NCBI GenBank assembly: GCA_963556495.2
Contig: OY747710.1
Coordinates: 37,097,000-37,160,999 of the forward strand
Direction of reading: 5' to 3'
Length of the DNA: 64,000 bases
Origin: Valencia hispanica
Lineage: Eukaryota > Chordata > Actinopteri > Cyprinodontiformes > Valenciidae
This document shows, piece after piece, positions 10,361 through 24,262 of this stretch; the first letter of the stretch is position 1; every line of letters starts with the position of its first letter. Under the pieces are notes generated by a model. That model did no database searches. It was not told where the DNA came from and was given only the letters and a program-made list of their open reading frames with translations. The position numbers were made by a program, and so were the translations under genes.

Positions 10361-11992
10361 TAAATTGCTTCCTTTCCCTTTCTTGCACAATAAGGGTTTA
10401 AAAGGGTGAAAAAGTCACCGATCAGCAGGACTGGTCGGGCTGCTCCTGCAGAATTTACTAGAATTTAGCTAGAATTTACCTGGGGTAGTAGCCTGGGGGC
10501 ACCAAAATACATATTTTCATTATTAAAATCAATGTGTCGCTAATGGGGTATATTACAAGATTGTAACACAAACAAAAATCTATAAGCCCATATCACTGAG
10601 ATTTTTATGTACATAATCTGATCATGAGTGTGAATTTTAAAAATGTAAATTATGTGAAAATGATATCACAAATATAATCTGACACCCAAAGTGGGTCAGT
10701 GACTGCACTATATCGCCACATACAGGAGTGGCTGAGCTACTGTAACATTTTTGCATTTAAATGGTTGAAGACATTTCTAGAAATTCTGTGTTAAGGATTT
10801 TTTTTAATTTTTAGTTGATTTAAAGTAATCACAGAGAAGGGAGAAAACATCTTAGGGTCGGAAATCAAACCTCTAGACCCCATTAGTGGGACGCCCTCCA
10901 TGCCCTGCAGCTTACCAGTGTATAAGGACGTCTTAGGAAAAGTACAAAAACAAAGATGAATTCAGGAGGAAAAACCGCTAAGTGTATGTGTATCAGTCAG
11001 TTTACGGTCTTGTGTATACATCGAGACTTGTATGGGTGAGATACCAAAACTGTCTCAAGCCCAGGGCCCACATTCTCCTAGTTCTAGCACCGACTATGAG
11101 GGTGCTTCCAGAAGTTAGAGTCCCAAATCAACAAATATGGGGTCTTGAGTTCCTCTCTGGGTAAATAAACTAAATCACAGCTGCCTTGAATATAGAAAAA
11201 AATACAAAAACAGTTACCTATAAACATAAAATGGACACATGTACTGTTATTTCACCACTGTTTAAATGACCTGGTAAAAATGGATTCTCAACCAGAAATT
11301 GTGCTCACAAATGAGAAGCTGAATAGTTTGGGAACAACTTTATATTTCTTCACTCTCCTTTTCGAATCATCAAAACCACTCTGGATCTGCACAGCACATA
11401 TTTTATAACTATCTACAAATACGATTTCGATCTGATTTACACTCTGTACTCGACTGTTGAACATGAGTAGGAACTAAAACACATTATTACACCATCAGAT
11501 AACACAGAACCATCTTTGTTTCTCAGCAAACTAACGCGAGAGCTACAAATAGGACTGTCTCAAAAGTTTTCAGCGGATTCACATTGTTGTAGTGTTTGTG
11601 TCCGTGACTAAATGTAATGCTTTTTGTCGTCAGTGATGAGGTTTTATGGAGCTGGACTAATTTGTCGGACAAACAACACCCACAAATAGAAACCGTTACA
11701 GCTTTATTTTACATACAGATTTTTTGTTTGGGTCGATGATTTGGAGCTCAGAATCTATTTACACAGAAGGGGGTGGGGATTGTGCTCCAGAAGATTTAAC
11801 ACTTTTTCTGCATAAACTTTGCTTTCATCCCAGATGTGCATGTTTCAGTTTTTAACATGCCACTCAGCTTTCACTACATCTGTCAGTATGAAGCTGGTAA
11901 GAGCTAATACTCATATTTTTGTTCTTTACAAAAATTTGCCCCAGACATAGAGATCTACGCAACAAGTACAACAATAATAATAAACTGTTTTA
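10361..11992. other. Intergenic between mdh2-like gene and Tc1 fossil
   Basis: No coding potential is seen. Around 10820-10925 a short segment with 'ggaaatcaaacctctagacccc' resembles the antisense of a tRNA-derived SINE B-box, but it is too decayed to call. The rest is AT-rich and unremarkable. Confidence 0.35.
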
Positions 11993-13100
11993 CACACGGT
12001 GTATTGCAGAAGTATCCATGCCCTTTGGACTTTTTCAGATTTTTGTCGAATTACAAGCAAAAACGTCCAGATAATTTATTTGGATGTTATGTCACAGCTC
12101 AAATGAGTGGCAAATAATTGTGAAGTGAAAGCTAAAGGATTTGTGGTTGCATTAAATTTTGCTCCATCCATTTTCCCATCGAGTCCAATCTGTTTTCCTG
12201 TCCATGCCGACCCTGTCACTGTGGCTGATCGTGGGTATGGTGTCTCCAGGCTGATGTGCAATGTCCTTTTTTCCTCTTACCTCCACACATAGCATTAAGT
12301 TGGTCGCATCCAACCAGAGCACCTTTTCCCACAGGTTTGCTGTCTACCCTACATGGCTGGAGGTTCACGTTATGTGGGAATCCTCATGGCTTCTGTTGAA
12401 CAATTGTTTTCTTCATGTCACTCATCCACATTTGTGGAGTGTAGGACTAAGATTTCTCTCATTACAAATATTCCCATATATCTGCGGATCACTGCAGATC
12501 GTCCAGAGTTACCATAGGCCTCTGACTGCTTCTTGGATTGATGTTCTCCTTGCCTGGCCTATCAGTTAAGAAGGACAGCCACATGTTGGTATGCTTGCTT
12601 GCTCTTCTGCCATACTCTTCCAATGTTTGATTGGTGAATTCAACAATGCACTGCATGATTTTTTAAAGCTTGGGATATTGATTCCCTGCTTCACACTTCT
12701 CTACGACCTTATTCCTGACCTGTCTGATGTGCTCCTTGGTCTTCATGATGCTGTTTGTTCGCTGATGTTCTCCAACAAACCTCTGAGGCATTTACAGGAT
12801 AGCTGTATTATAATCAGATTGAATTATACACAATGAGAGTTCATTTACAAATTAGGTGAATTCTGAAGGCAATTTTAGTCACACATATTGGATTAACGCG
12901 GGCTAAATCCAAATTGCACTATGAAACATTTTATTTGTAGAAAAAAATGTTTTAGATCATTTTCATTCCATTTGACAATTTGCACCACTTTGTGTTGGTC
13001 TAGATCATAAAATCTCTATAAAATACATTGAAGTTTATGATTTTAAAGGGATAAAACGTCAAAAAAAGAAGGGCACGAATACTTTTGTGATGTGATGCTG
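11993..13100 (-). mobile_element. Tc1/mariner fossil, both ends recognisable
   Basis: The element is flanked by TA at 11991-11992 and 13101-13102. The ends pair loosely as inverted repeats: 'gtattgcagaagtatccatg' on the left and the complement of 'gggcacgaatacttttgtga' on the right. Inside is antisense transposase text, e.g. 'gagcaccttttcccacaggt' and 'atcgtccagagttaccat'. All frames are broken. It lies just downstream of the rspo3 stop codon, so it may limit or contribute to that gene's 3' UTR. Confidence 0.65.
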
Positions 13101-13488
13101 TAAAATCGACATTCGGAACCAAAGATACACCTTATTGTACCAAAGCTCCATTAAATAACCACATGAACAAGCACACACGTCTCTGTCTTAGTCAGTTAGT
13201 TTGACAGTACTCTGCAGTCACAGGCTGTTCCCAGTTTCCCGACAGCAGTGTCCCATAAAGCTTTCACATGAGATACTTTGAGTGGTGATGCAGTTTTTGA
13301 GATCAAAAGGGCTTTTTTATAGTCTATGAATGGGCCCCTTAGCGCTGATGTAAAAACGGTCTGTTGAAACCATACAAGTAGCAGCAACACCCCTGTAAGG
13401 AGGGGTCAAAGAGGGACAAGATAGTAGGTCAGGGGGGAGGTACCGTGGAGCAGGAAGGAAAGGAAGACAATGTCATCTGTCGCCAGCT
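13101..13488 (-). other. rspo3 3' flank
   Basis: This is the stretch downstream of the rspo3 stop on the minus strand, with no coding potential. The nearest poly(A) hexamer is the one overlapping the stop codon itself (13488-13493). Confidence 0.4.
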
Positions 13489-13493
13489 TTATT
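13488..13493 (-). promoter_or_regulatory. AATAAA hexamer overlapping rspo3 stop
   Basis: The stop TAA (13489-13491) is embedded in AATAAA on the minus strand. If it were used for cleavage the 3' UTR would be only about 15-30 nt, so a later signal is more likely. Confidence 0.4.
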
Positions 13494-13700
13494 GCACGAG
13501 GCCATCTTGAGGAGAGACTGTCTGTGAGTCGTGGCCTCTCCTGTGTCTGTGCTCCGTTTTGTTCCTGTTATCAGAGTCCTCACGTTCACTTGCATCCCTG
13601 TCCCGCTCCCTCTTCCTCTCCCTCTGCCCCTCCTGGCTCTCCTTGTCTTTGCGATTGTTGCGATTCCTCCTCTCTTTTCGGTCGGTCTTCCTCCGTGTTC
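13489..13700 (-). CDS. rspo3: rspo3 exon 6: basic C-terminal tail and stop
   Basis: A TTTCAG acceptor precedes 13700. The exon encodes residues 258-327, a run dense in Arg, Lys, Glu and Asp ([15 protein letters not shown]...), the heparan-sulphate-binding tail typical of R-spondins, then TAA. The phase 1 junction restores Gly. Confidence 0.9.
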
Positions 13701-16700
13701 CTGAAAGCCAAAGGGAAAAAAAAATGACAAGGAAGATGATCTCTGGGTCAGTTGAGTTCATGATATTTTACCCTGCCAATCATAATTAAGTAAGTTGTTA
13801 ATACAAATTTGCTCAGGATAAATGTAATCATTTAATTGCATAAATTTGATCTTATTCAAGAAATGGTAAAAACTGAACAAAAATGAGATGCCCCACAGTT
13901 AAAACCAGATATTTACATACACAGTAGGCTATAAAAACACACATTTCCTGTTTTAGGTCAGTATGGATTAATGCAATAAGTTTATCTGTTTAATGTCAAA
14001 ATAATGGAAAAAGAGAAGTTTTTAGAAAATGTTTTATAACCTTTTTGCAAATTCACAAGTTTCCATAAAGTAAAATTACCATATATTTAAGAAATTTGAG
14101 AAAGCCCAGAAGATAATGTTTCTTAACCTTCTGCAAGGTTAATTCACAACATTTGAGGTAAATGGAGATACATCTGGTCTTATTTATTCACAGACAGTAA
14201 GTGAAAAACAGTATATTTTACACAAATGTTTATATGACGCTGATTTTAGTTGTAAATCTGAAAGGTTATGGAAATGCATCACGTTTAATCAAGCAACACA
14301 CTAAATAAGGAAATATGAAGTATTGTTTGCTTGTCCCAGTCTTTACTTATAATTTAAAACATCTTTAATCAAATAACCGTAACAGCAGGAACCAAAAAAA
14401 TAGACTGAACCCCAACTTATGTTGAATCTTTGAGATCAGGAGTGATGTTAATTTTCTAATTACCACTAGGTGTCAGTCTTTACCAACAAGTAGCTGCTCT
14501 ACTGTCAGCCTGTCAGCTGCTGTGGCACTCCGCATGTGATGAGCAGACCTTTGTCGAAAATAGAAAGCCTTTAAATAACCCCCCCCCCCCCAATTTTATC
14601 TGTTCTTGCAACACTGTCTCATAAACAAAAGTGGGAGTTTTTGGAATGCTGAAGGTTTTATCTCTGCCTGAGCCGTGGTTATTAATGATAATAACAAGAT
14701 CTACCCTCAGGGAGGTTGGAGACGGGACCTACGAGTGAAAGCAGAGGAGGCCCTTTCCTGTTGTTGTACGGGTGGCGCTCATGTGTGAGTGGAACGGAGC
14801 AGCACGGCCTGCTGTTGGCTGCCTGTTTGGGGATTGTGAAACTGCTGAAGTAGGCAGTAGGCTCAGACACAGGGAGAGAGAAAAAGAGAGATCTACCTCT
14901 CCTGTCTGCAAGCTTTTTGCCTCCCGCCTCACCCCCTATATGCATTTATCAAGGCAGGTCTCTGATTGGACCTGGAACCATGTCTGCCCCATGCATTTTG
15001 CACTGGCAGTATGAGGCTTTCCCTGACTACTGTGCAACTTTTTTTGCCAGACATTATGAAAAGAGGTCTTAGGTTGGAAATGGGGACACAACAATGTTCA
15101 AGTGTTGATTGCAACAGACTTGTTTTCAGTAAAACAGAAGTGATAGTAAAGGGAGCCGGTTTCATGGATGGATAAACCAATGGATGGATGGATGGATGGA
15201 CGAGGTAATCTGGTCCACTGACTCATCCAGGGTATGCCCTCATCCTCTATAAACACAGGAAGTCCCCTTCGTTCCCATTGTTTTCTCAGTCCTGACACCA
15301 TAACTATTTACAAGTTCAGTGGATTAGTCATACTGTAGCCCCAGTGCTTTTGTTGAACTAGAGCAGAAACCTAATCCATACCAGTGGTGAGATGATTAGA
15401 GGAATGTTTATCAAGCCAACATGCATTTGGTTTGCTGGAATAGTTTCCGACAGGCTAAACGTAAACTGTGAGTAGACATGTGGACACAGTCCCTGAATGA
15501 GACACCTGTATTGTTTCAGAACATTTTCTGTAGACACTCATTCAAAAATTGAAATTACAGACAGCTCAGCTTGTTAAAAAATTTTTCATTCATTTTTGAA
15601 GATTGACATTTGAGATACTAATTTTCTTGAAAGAGATGTGTCTCACAGGACTCTTTGACTGATTAGTGCTGAACTGGTACCAATTGCAAGCAGTCTGGTA
15701 TAAAGTCTGTTTAGTCTCATAACTATGTTTTAGCAGTTATGTGCATGGATTCTTTCACAGATTTATTACATTTGCGTAAAACAATAAGGGCGGATGAATT
15801 CAGGTATCGTGACGACTTATTCATTAAGAGATGGTAGGATAGAGTTCGAGCCAGACAGATGGACTGGGTTGTCATCTGCACCAATGTGGTTGCTGAACTG
15901 GTCTGTTGTGGTGAAGAAAGAGCCAAGGCAAAAAGAAAAAGTCTCAATTTAATGGTTTGTGTACCTAATGACCCGAACATATGGTCATAAGATATGAACC
16001 GTGATTGAAGGATCAAGATCCTGGATACAAAACGCTGAAACAGATGAAAAGAAAAGGTGACCCCCTTAAGGTAAAGTCATTGCTTCTCAGCAATAGAAGG
16101 AATTGGACATTTATAGTGTAGGTACCACTCGGAGAAGACCCTGGGACAATATCAGAATTTACTGGAGGGTCTATAAGTCTCTTCTGACGTGGAAACACCT
16201 TCGGATGGATACCTCCAAAATCTATTTTTGTATTATCAGACAAAATTGGATAGATCGAGAAAATTGCAAAATTCCACATCAAATGTCTTATCCTGAACTT
16301 AAGTAGATTCGTAGACCACACCACAGAGTGTGCAAAGTGTTTAGAAATTTGTTTATTTTTGAGGCAGCTTTATGTATGATCAGGATAAGATAATTTTAGG
16401 CCATGCTAGGAAATAATTTTTTGGTCATGGTGAAGAATGTTGACAATGAAGAGGGAAGGACCTGACAGCAGAGTCTTGAGGCACCCCTAGGTTGACTGTG
16501 GATGTATTTGGAATGTTATCAAATGTAACAAACTGCTTCTTATTGGATAAGTAGTAGTTAAAGCAGAAATAAGTTGTACTAGTGATACTAATATAATCAG
16601 GTAGGGTATAACAAGAAAGAAAGAGAGATGGTATGAAAAAAAAACTGATTGGTCAAAAAGTTCAAGAAGAAAAATAATATGTGCAATAGTGTGTTTCACT

Positions 16701-19700
16701 AAAGACTAGATCGGGTTTAAAAGATTTCTTCTAACTCACACAGAACTACGTATACACACCCCTAATCTTGCAGTCCTCTCAGAAATGATGAATAACGGTT
16801 GCAAGAACATGCTCTATTTACTATCTTGTTTCCACGCACAAGTTTGTCTGCAACAGCAGCTTGTAGAAATCAGTGACACACAGACACAAAGCACAGCACT
16901 CGCCTGAGCTAAGAACAAAGAGAACAGCTTTATAGAACATGAAACCACCAGAAAGTACAATGGGGGAGAAAGCCAGGGAAAAGAAATCCACAGGGAGGTA
17001 ATAAGTGAAAACCCATCATGTTGTGTGTTACTGACAGACTGAGAATACATGTTCAGATGGATGTTTAAAGGGACACTGTGGGTTTTATGTTGTTACATCC
17101 TCTGTGGCAGCCGTTCAGTCGGTGGGGGAGCTTTTGGCGGGAGACAGACCGGGATTAAAGGCCTTGGGCTGTCCAACAAGTGGAATGCCTGCTGCATGGC
17201 TGCCAGGATGTCACCATGGGGGTTGTGGTTTGAGTAATACTCACTCACTCGTATATATCTATACATACACACTGAGTGGATGGCTGGCAGTGGTTTGTAT
17301 AGGTATATGTTTCTCAGTGTGTCTTTTTCTGCTCTTTCTGCATATCCATGTTGAGGCCTGCAAACATGCGAATGGTCCATCAGGCTACAAAGACTTAGAA
17401 GGTGAAGTTTAGCACTACTAAAGGAAAAATTAGCCAGCAATAATTTGAGAGAAGACGAATGAGGATGTGTGGATAATCAGTGGATTACAACTGAATGTTA
17501 GGTCTGATATATCTGCAAATAAAGGCCTGTGGGATGTCAGCGGAGGAGGCTTAAGGGGATCCTCAATATAACTGTTGATTAATTATGCAGACTGAAATGC
17601 TCAGTAGTATCTTTTTTTCTGGTAAACAAAATGAACTGATTATTTACAGCAAAAAATATGTTCTTATAAATCTTTATGAAATATTCTTCTCTCTACTTTC
17701 TCATACAACATGCTACTGACCAAGAAAGCTTCTATATCTCTCAAATGAGGAAAATAAGTGATAAAGTTAAGAACAGCTCATGGTTAAATACAGTGGGGTA
17801 AAAAAGTGTGTGGCAGAAACCGATTGTGTAAGTTGTCCCACTTGAAAAGATGAGAGGTAGGTAATTTTCATCAGAGTTACACTTCAATTGTAAGAGACAG
17901 AATAAAAAAAAAAGTTCCAGGAAATCACATTGTATGATTTTTATAGAATGTATTTGTATAATGGTGCAGAAAATATGTATTTGATCAATAACAAAAGTTC
18001 ACCTCCATCCTTTGTAAAGTAACCTTGGTTGGCAATGACAGAGGTCAAACGTTTCCTGTAGGTCTTCACCAGGTTTGCACACACTGTAGCTGGTATTTTA
18101 GCCCATTCTTCCATTCAGATCTTCTGTAGAGCTGTGATGTTTTGGGGCTGTCGCTGGGAAACACAGACTTTCAACTCCCTTCACAGATTCTCTATTGGAT
18201 TGAGGTCTGGAGACTTTCTAGGCCAATCCAGAACCTTGAAATGCTTTTTAGTTAGCCACTCCTTTGTAGCCCAGGTGGTGTGTTTGGAATCATTGTCATG
18301 CATTGCTGAAGATCCAGCCACACTTAATCTTCAATGGTCTCACTGATGGAAGGAGGATTTTGCACAAAATCTCACAATGTATGCCCCCATTCATCCTTTC
18401 CTTAAAATGGATCAGTCGTCCTGTCCCCTTTGCAGAAAGCAGCCCCAAAGCATAATGGTTCCACCCCATGCTTCACACTGGGTATAGTTTTCTTGGAACA
18501 CAACTCAGCATTCTTCCCCCTCCTAACACGGCGAGTGGCATTTATGCCAAAGAGTTCTACTTTGGTCTCATCTGACCACATGACATTCTCCCAATCCTCC
18601 TCTGGATCATCTACTGTAGATGGTCTCTGGATAACTTCAGACGGGCCTGGAGATGTGCTGTCTCAAGCAGGGGGACTGCAGGATTTTAATACATCACGAC
18701 ATGGTATGTTACTAATGGTAACCTTTATTACTGTGGTCCCAGTTCTCTTCAGGTCATTGACAAGCTCCCCCGTGTAGTTCTGGGCTGTTTCCTCACCGTT
18801 CTCAAGATCGCTTGTACCCCACCAGGTGAGATCTTGCATGGAGCCCCAGGTCGAGGGAGATTGTCACTGATCTTGTATTTATTCAATTTTCTAATAATTG
18901 GTTCTCACCAAGCTGCTTGCCTATTGTAGATTGGCTCATCCCAGTCTTGTGCAGGTGTACAATCTTGTCCCTGGTGTCATTAGGCAGCTCTCTGGTTTTG
19001 GCCATGGTGGAGGTTGGAGTCTGACTCTTTGAAGGTGTGGACAGGTGTCTTTTATACAGATAACGAGTTGAAACAGGGTTCCACTAATACAGGTAACAGG
19101 TTGAGGATAGAAGAACTTCTTAAAGGAGTAACAGGTCTGTGAGGGCCAGAATTCTTCCTTGTTTGTAGGCTCTAAATACTTCTTTTCTGCACCATTATAC
19201 AAATAAATTCATTTTAAATCATACAACGTGAAATTACAGACCTCTCTCATCATTTTAAATGGGACATTGGTGGCTGCTAAATACTTTCCCCCCCCAATGT
19301 AAGGGGAAATATACAAAATAAAAGTGATGGATTATTCAATTCACTATAGACTGAAACTGGCCAATTTTTGACTTGATAGGCTGTGACTAATGGTCAGATA
19401 CTGATAAAGTCCACCCCCATCAATAACTGCATCAAAACTATGAACTCTGCTCATTTTCATTCCACAAGGATGCACTTTTGTGAGTTTAATAATGATCAGA
19501 TGAAGACTAGGTGCCTATGCTTTGAAGCATAAATGGAGATAATGTTTTAATTCCTCCTTTTCTGTTGGTTTCAAAACCACAATCTCTATCAAAGAACCTG
19601 TGGCACATTTTTTTCATTTTTGTGATAAAGTCATTTGAAAACCCCCCCATCAAAATTTAAAAATAAAATCTCAAAGGAAAGCTGAAGTTGGTATTGGCCA

Positions 19701-20647
19701 GGAAAAGCCTGATCAATGTACCTCCAAAAACATAAATACATTAATAATAATAAAAAAACAGATAAAGAAGGAGAAAAGTTGTAGAAAAAGGAATATTTGC
19801 CAACTACAGGAACAGGAAAAGGACACACAGGTCAGAGGGGGGAGTAGAAGCTAATGGAGAAAGGACAAAAAGAGGAAGAAGGGAAGAGGATGGGAAGAAG
19901 GATGTATCAGTGTTGGAGGGCTGTTGGAGGATTACTGGGGGCTCTCTGGGGTCAGGCCACTGACCTCCTAGCGTGTGCAGAACGTAAACAGTGAGGAGAG
20001 GATGCACCGAGGCAGATAATTAGCTTCCATTCACTGTGGAGTCTCTTGGAGATCAGGCAACTGGGTAATCATGAGGGTAAAGCTGATAAGAGCGGTCTGC
20101 TCCCTCTGTCTCACTCTGGTTTGGCTCTGGTCGGATCAGTGGCAGTCGAATCCACATTAAAGTCCCAAATCTCTCTCTGAGTGAACCCAAGTGCCACCAC
20201 AGCACCGATGTGGGGGTCTGATGCTTTCTTCGGGGTGTGTCTGCACATACTGTAGGTTGTGTGTGTAGGGGATGAGCATTGAGCATTGAGACACTGATAG
20301 ACAGTGATTAAATGGGAGACAGAGGTTACAGTTCCCTGTCCGTATCAGCCCCTAATTCTGACTACTATAGTGTTGGAATTTGCACGCCTAGAAACGTGTG
20401 CAAATCAGACTGTGTGCAGTTGTCTGGCCTGTTTAAAACAGAGACAGACTAGCTGTAGCTGTGCAACTTTGCGTTTGTGTGTGTGTGAGAGGCGAATTAT
20501 CGTGTGTGTGTATTAGCAGCTGTGGGGATAAACCAATACTGATCCCCTGGTCGCCTCGTGTGAGGAGGATGTTGATGTTGAGCTGGCTGTCTGTGCTCCG
20601 GAGTCAACTGCTTTTTGCTGCATCACACACATACACACACACACACC

Positions 20648-20698
<51 letters not shown>

Positions 20699-23600
20699 GC
20701 ACACACACACTCGTGTTTGCTCTGTAAGTGTGAGGCCCCAAGGGACTGGATCTCAGCCTCCTACCCTGTCTGCAATCTGTCATATAACACTGCAGAACCC
20801 CAGAGGAAAGATAAAAAAACAACCAGCCGTAGCCGACAACCAACCACCTCGGTACCCACAGTCACACCAAAAAAGCTCAAAGTGGTCGTTAATGTGCCGC
20901 AGGCTGCAGATTTAAAAAAGACAAGCCTCGTCTGAAAGTAGTTTCCCCCCATTCATTAGAAATGATCACGCTGTTCCCTGTTCACAGAGAGTGGCTTTAC
21001 TTTTTCAAATTCGAAGGCGATTTGGTGGGAAAAAAAACACGGCATGCCCATTGCGACATCACACATGTGTGCTCCCCCCACTGTCCTAACTGCAGCCACA
21101 ATGACAGTCCTCTGAGTAAACAGTCAGAGTCCTGAGCGGAAGACAGGCTTGTTCTGGTTGTACAAACTGAAGCAGAGCGGTCTGGAATGCATAGAGCTGA
21201 AACTGTGCCATATGTTCCAAATACAGTGTTGGCAGTGAACCTGAAGGATTGGCAGCGATTACTATTGGCTGGATTCGCTATTTTAATCAATACATACAGT
21301 TTTTAGGATCACATTGGCCCAGAGGGCCTTTAATCAGGAGAGAAACACAGCTACTTTGCCACAGGAGGTTTCATTTACCTGGACATCTCTTCTTCTTGAC
21401 CAGACAGTCTTTGACCTCAGAGATCTCAGGGCAGGGATTACCAAAGGGAGATGGATACTGCAGGACCTGCCTGGTGCGGGTCTCCTGGCCTCGTCTGAAG
21501 CCGCAGGTTTTGCCCGACCGTGAGCAGGGGCTCCAATCACTCCACTCGCCTACCTCACAGTGCACTAGCAGGGGGAAACATTGAGACGGAGAGGTGACAA
21601 TGAGAAACGTTTTCACATATTGCATGGATTTTAAAGGGCTTTTATGTGACAGACCCCCACAAAGCAGTTCATAAGTGTAACGAAGAAGGTAAAGGAATAC
21701 ATGGTTTTCAAATTTTTTCACATGAAAATCCGAAAAATAATACAATTACTGCTAAAATTGTTAGGAGGCCTGTTTCTCTCTTCCTGAACTAGCCCAGCCT
21801 TAGTCAGTTCACGTGGTGATCATCTGTAACGTCAATTTTTAAATCTTGCCAAGGACCCCCAGTTTAAGTTAGGTCAGAAATTGATGATTCTAATGCTGTA
21901 CTTTGATCTAAATCATTCCATTGCAGCTCTGGTTCCGTAAAATGGATGCAGGTAACCGTCTTCCCAGTCTCAAGTCTTTTGCAGCTTTCTTTCAGTATTA
22001 CCCTGTATTTAGCTCCACCCCTCTCCTCAATAACTCTGAGCAGCTTTCCTGCTCCTGCTGTAGAAAAGCATTCCCTCAGCATGATGGCGCCACCACCATC
22101 AGTGCTTTGGTCTCATCTCCCCAGATCTGTATCTCTTTCCATTCTTTTCAAATAAATAAGTTCAGTCTATCACTTATGTTCATTTTTATGTTACTCAGTT
22201 ATTGAAGAACCTTTTAATTAAATGTGATTTAAATGTCCAAAAAAACACAACAATTTAAAATACAACAACTTTTGCTGGTAATTGCATCTGTGATTTGTTG
22301 CCAATTAATGTGCTTAGCAAAAGCAAACACACCAACGCTTTCACACAGGACTCACCTTGAGGTGTGCACTCCATTAGTTTGTCATTGGGCTCATAGTCAT
22401 CTGGACAGATGTGGTAGCACCTTCCATTTAGCTGATAAAGGCCTGGCCGGCACCGTGTGCATGTGTCGCTGTTCACACACGATTCACACTCTGCAGAGCA
22501 TCCTGTAGGCACGGGTACAAACCTGAGTTCAGCATGCTTTTGGACACACCAGATTTGCAAAGTAGCACTATTTTTTTGTCAGCCTTGAGAAAAGTAAAAT
22601 GAAGACACTCACTGGGAACACACTCCCTCTGTGCGTCACTGTGGACCATGCCCACGGGGCAGCTGTCCAGGCACTTGCCCAGGTGAAGGTAGAACCCCGG
22701 CCGGCAGCGCGTGCAGAAGTTCTTGTTAAAGCACGAGTCACACTCCGACCTGCACTCTGATAAAAAAAAAACCCAGACCCACCACCGATGTTTATTAAAG
22801 CACCGGTAAGTTGATTGATGTTTGGCTGACTGGCCGTAGCACAACACCTAATTTATTTAAACGACACAAAAAGCAAGACTTTGAGTTATTTCAGTACATT
22901 TATTCATATTGCCATGTTGGAGTTAGTTTTCCTTGTAAATAAGAGTAAATGATGTTAGTATAACATAAATCTGAGACACCTACAGTATCTTTCAAAAGTA
23001 TTCCTAGTGAGCGGATAATTCCACATATTGTCACATTACAACCAAAAACTCACTGACCACTGTAAACCAACGCAAAACTGTGAAGAGGAAGGAAAATGAT
23101 TTTATAATTATAAAGAAGTGTGTGCATTTTGCAGTTTCCTTTGCAGTTATGATTGCAAGTCTTTTGGGGTATGCTTCTACTAGCATTGCATCTCTATAAC
23201 CGGATTTCTTCTTCATTTTTTTCCTTCATTTTCTTCTAGCGGTTTCTCTTCCAGGATTTTCCTGTATTTAGCTTCATCCATCTTTCCATCAACTTATCAT
23301 CTTACATGTCCCTACTGAAGAAATGTTTCCACACAGGATGGTGCTGCCACCACCATGTTCCACAGTTAGAATGAGCAGTAAAAGCTTACCAATTATTGAA
23401 CTTCTGAAGGCAAATGGTGCAGTAGATTTTATTTAGGGTCATCAGCATAAACAGAGCCAAATAAAAATGCGAGCGACATGCTTTTGATTTATATTTGTAA
23501 ATGCATATGGAAATCATGAATCTACTACTTTGTGTTGATCTTTTACATATAATTTAAGTAATATAGAATGTGTAGTGTGACAAAATGTAAAAAACAAAAC

Positions 23601-24227
23601 AAGCCTGGACAGTATGTTTACTGATTCCTTAACTGTGCAAAAGACATGAATGAATACCCACCACAACCCTGCAATAATTCAATAAAAGTAGGGTTGTTTT
23701 TATTAAAAAGGAGACTTTAGTTAAAGCCCCTTGTCATCTTTCTCCCAATTTTAGCTTGTTTTCTACTCACTTGTACATGTGTTTCTCTCTGGGGATCGAG
23801 TGCCATAAAAGCCAGGCGGACAGGAAGTCATGCACACCCCAATCTGCTTCATCCCGATCCTCTCCAAATGCATGAAGAGACGAGGCTTACAAGACAGACA
23901 GCCATTGTAGTCAGAGCAGGTCAGGCAGCCCCCCTGCTGGCACCCTGAACTCACACCGGTCATCCCTGTAGACAGAAGCATACGACTTTCTTAATTGACA
24001 TAGGAAACATTAACAATACATCAGAAAGGTTGCATAAAACACTGTCACATTTAATCCATGATCTTGTATTGAAACATGCATAATAAGTGCATTTTGTTAA
24101 ACATCAAATACTGTCACTAATTTCAGGATAAATCAATCAAAATCAAAGATAAAAGACCTTTGAGGGCCCCCAAAAAGACAAAAAGGCAGATCGCGCTGAC
24201 ATATATATATATATCGGGCTGACAGTG

Positions 24228-24262
<35 letters not shown>

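Larger units (their letters stand above)
13701..21378 (-). other. rspo3 intron 5
   Basis: This 7.7-kb intron holds a LINE 3' remnant near 16.1 kb, a Tc1 element at 17791-19299, a CA repeat at 20.6 kb, a C run at 14580-14591 and a CTCF-like motif at 14463-14476. Other open frames here have no family resemblance. Confidence 0.8.

Noticed and set aside
18134..18777. Plus-strand frames of 70-115 codons
   Set aside because: They are antisense readings of the Tc1-like transposase.
20461..20935. Open frames of poly His-Thr or Val-Cys repeats
   Set aside because: They are translations of the CA/GT microsatellite; the same occurs at 32016-32371.
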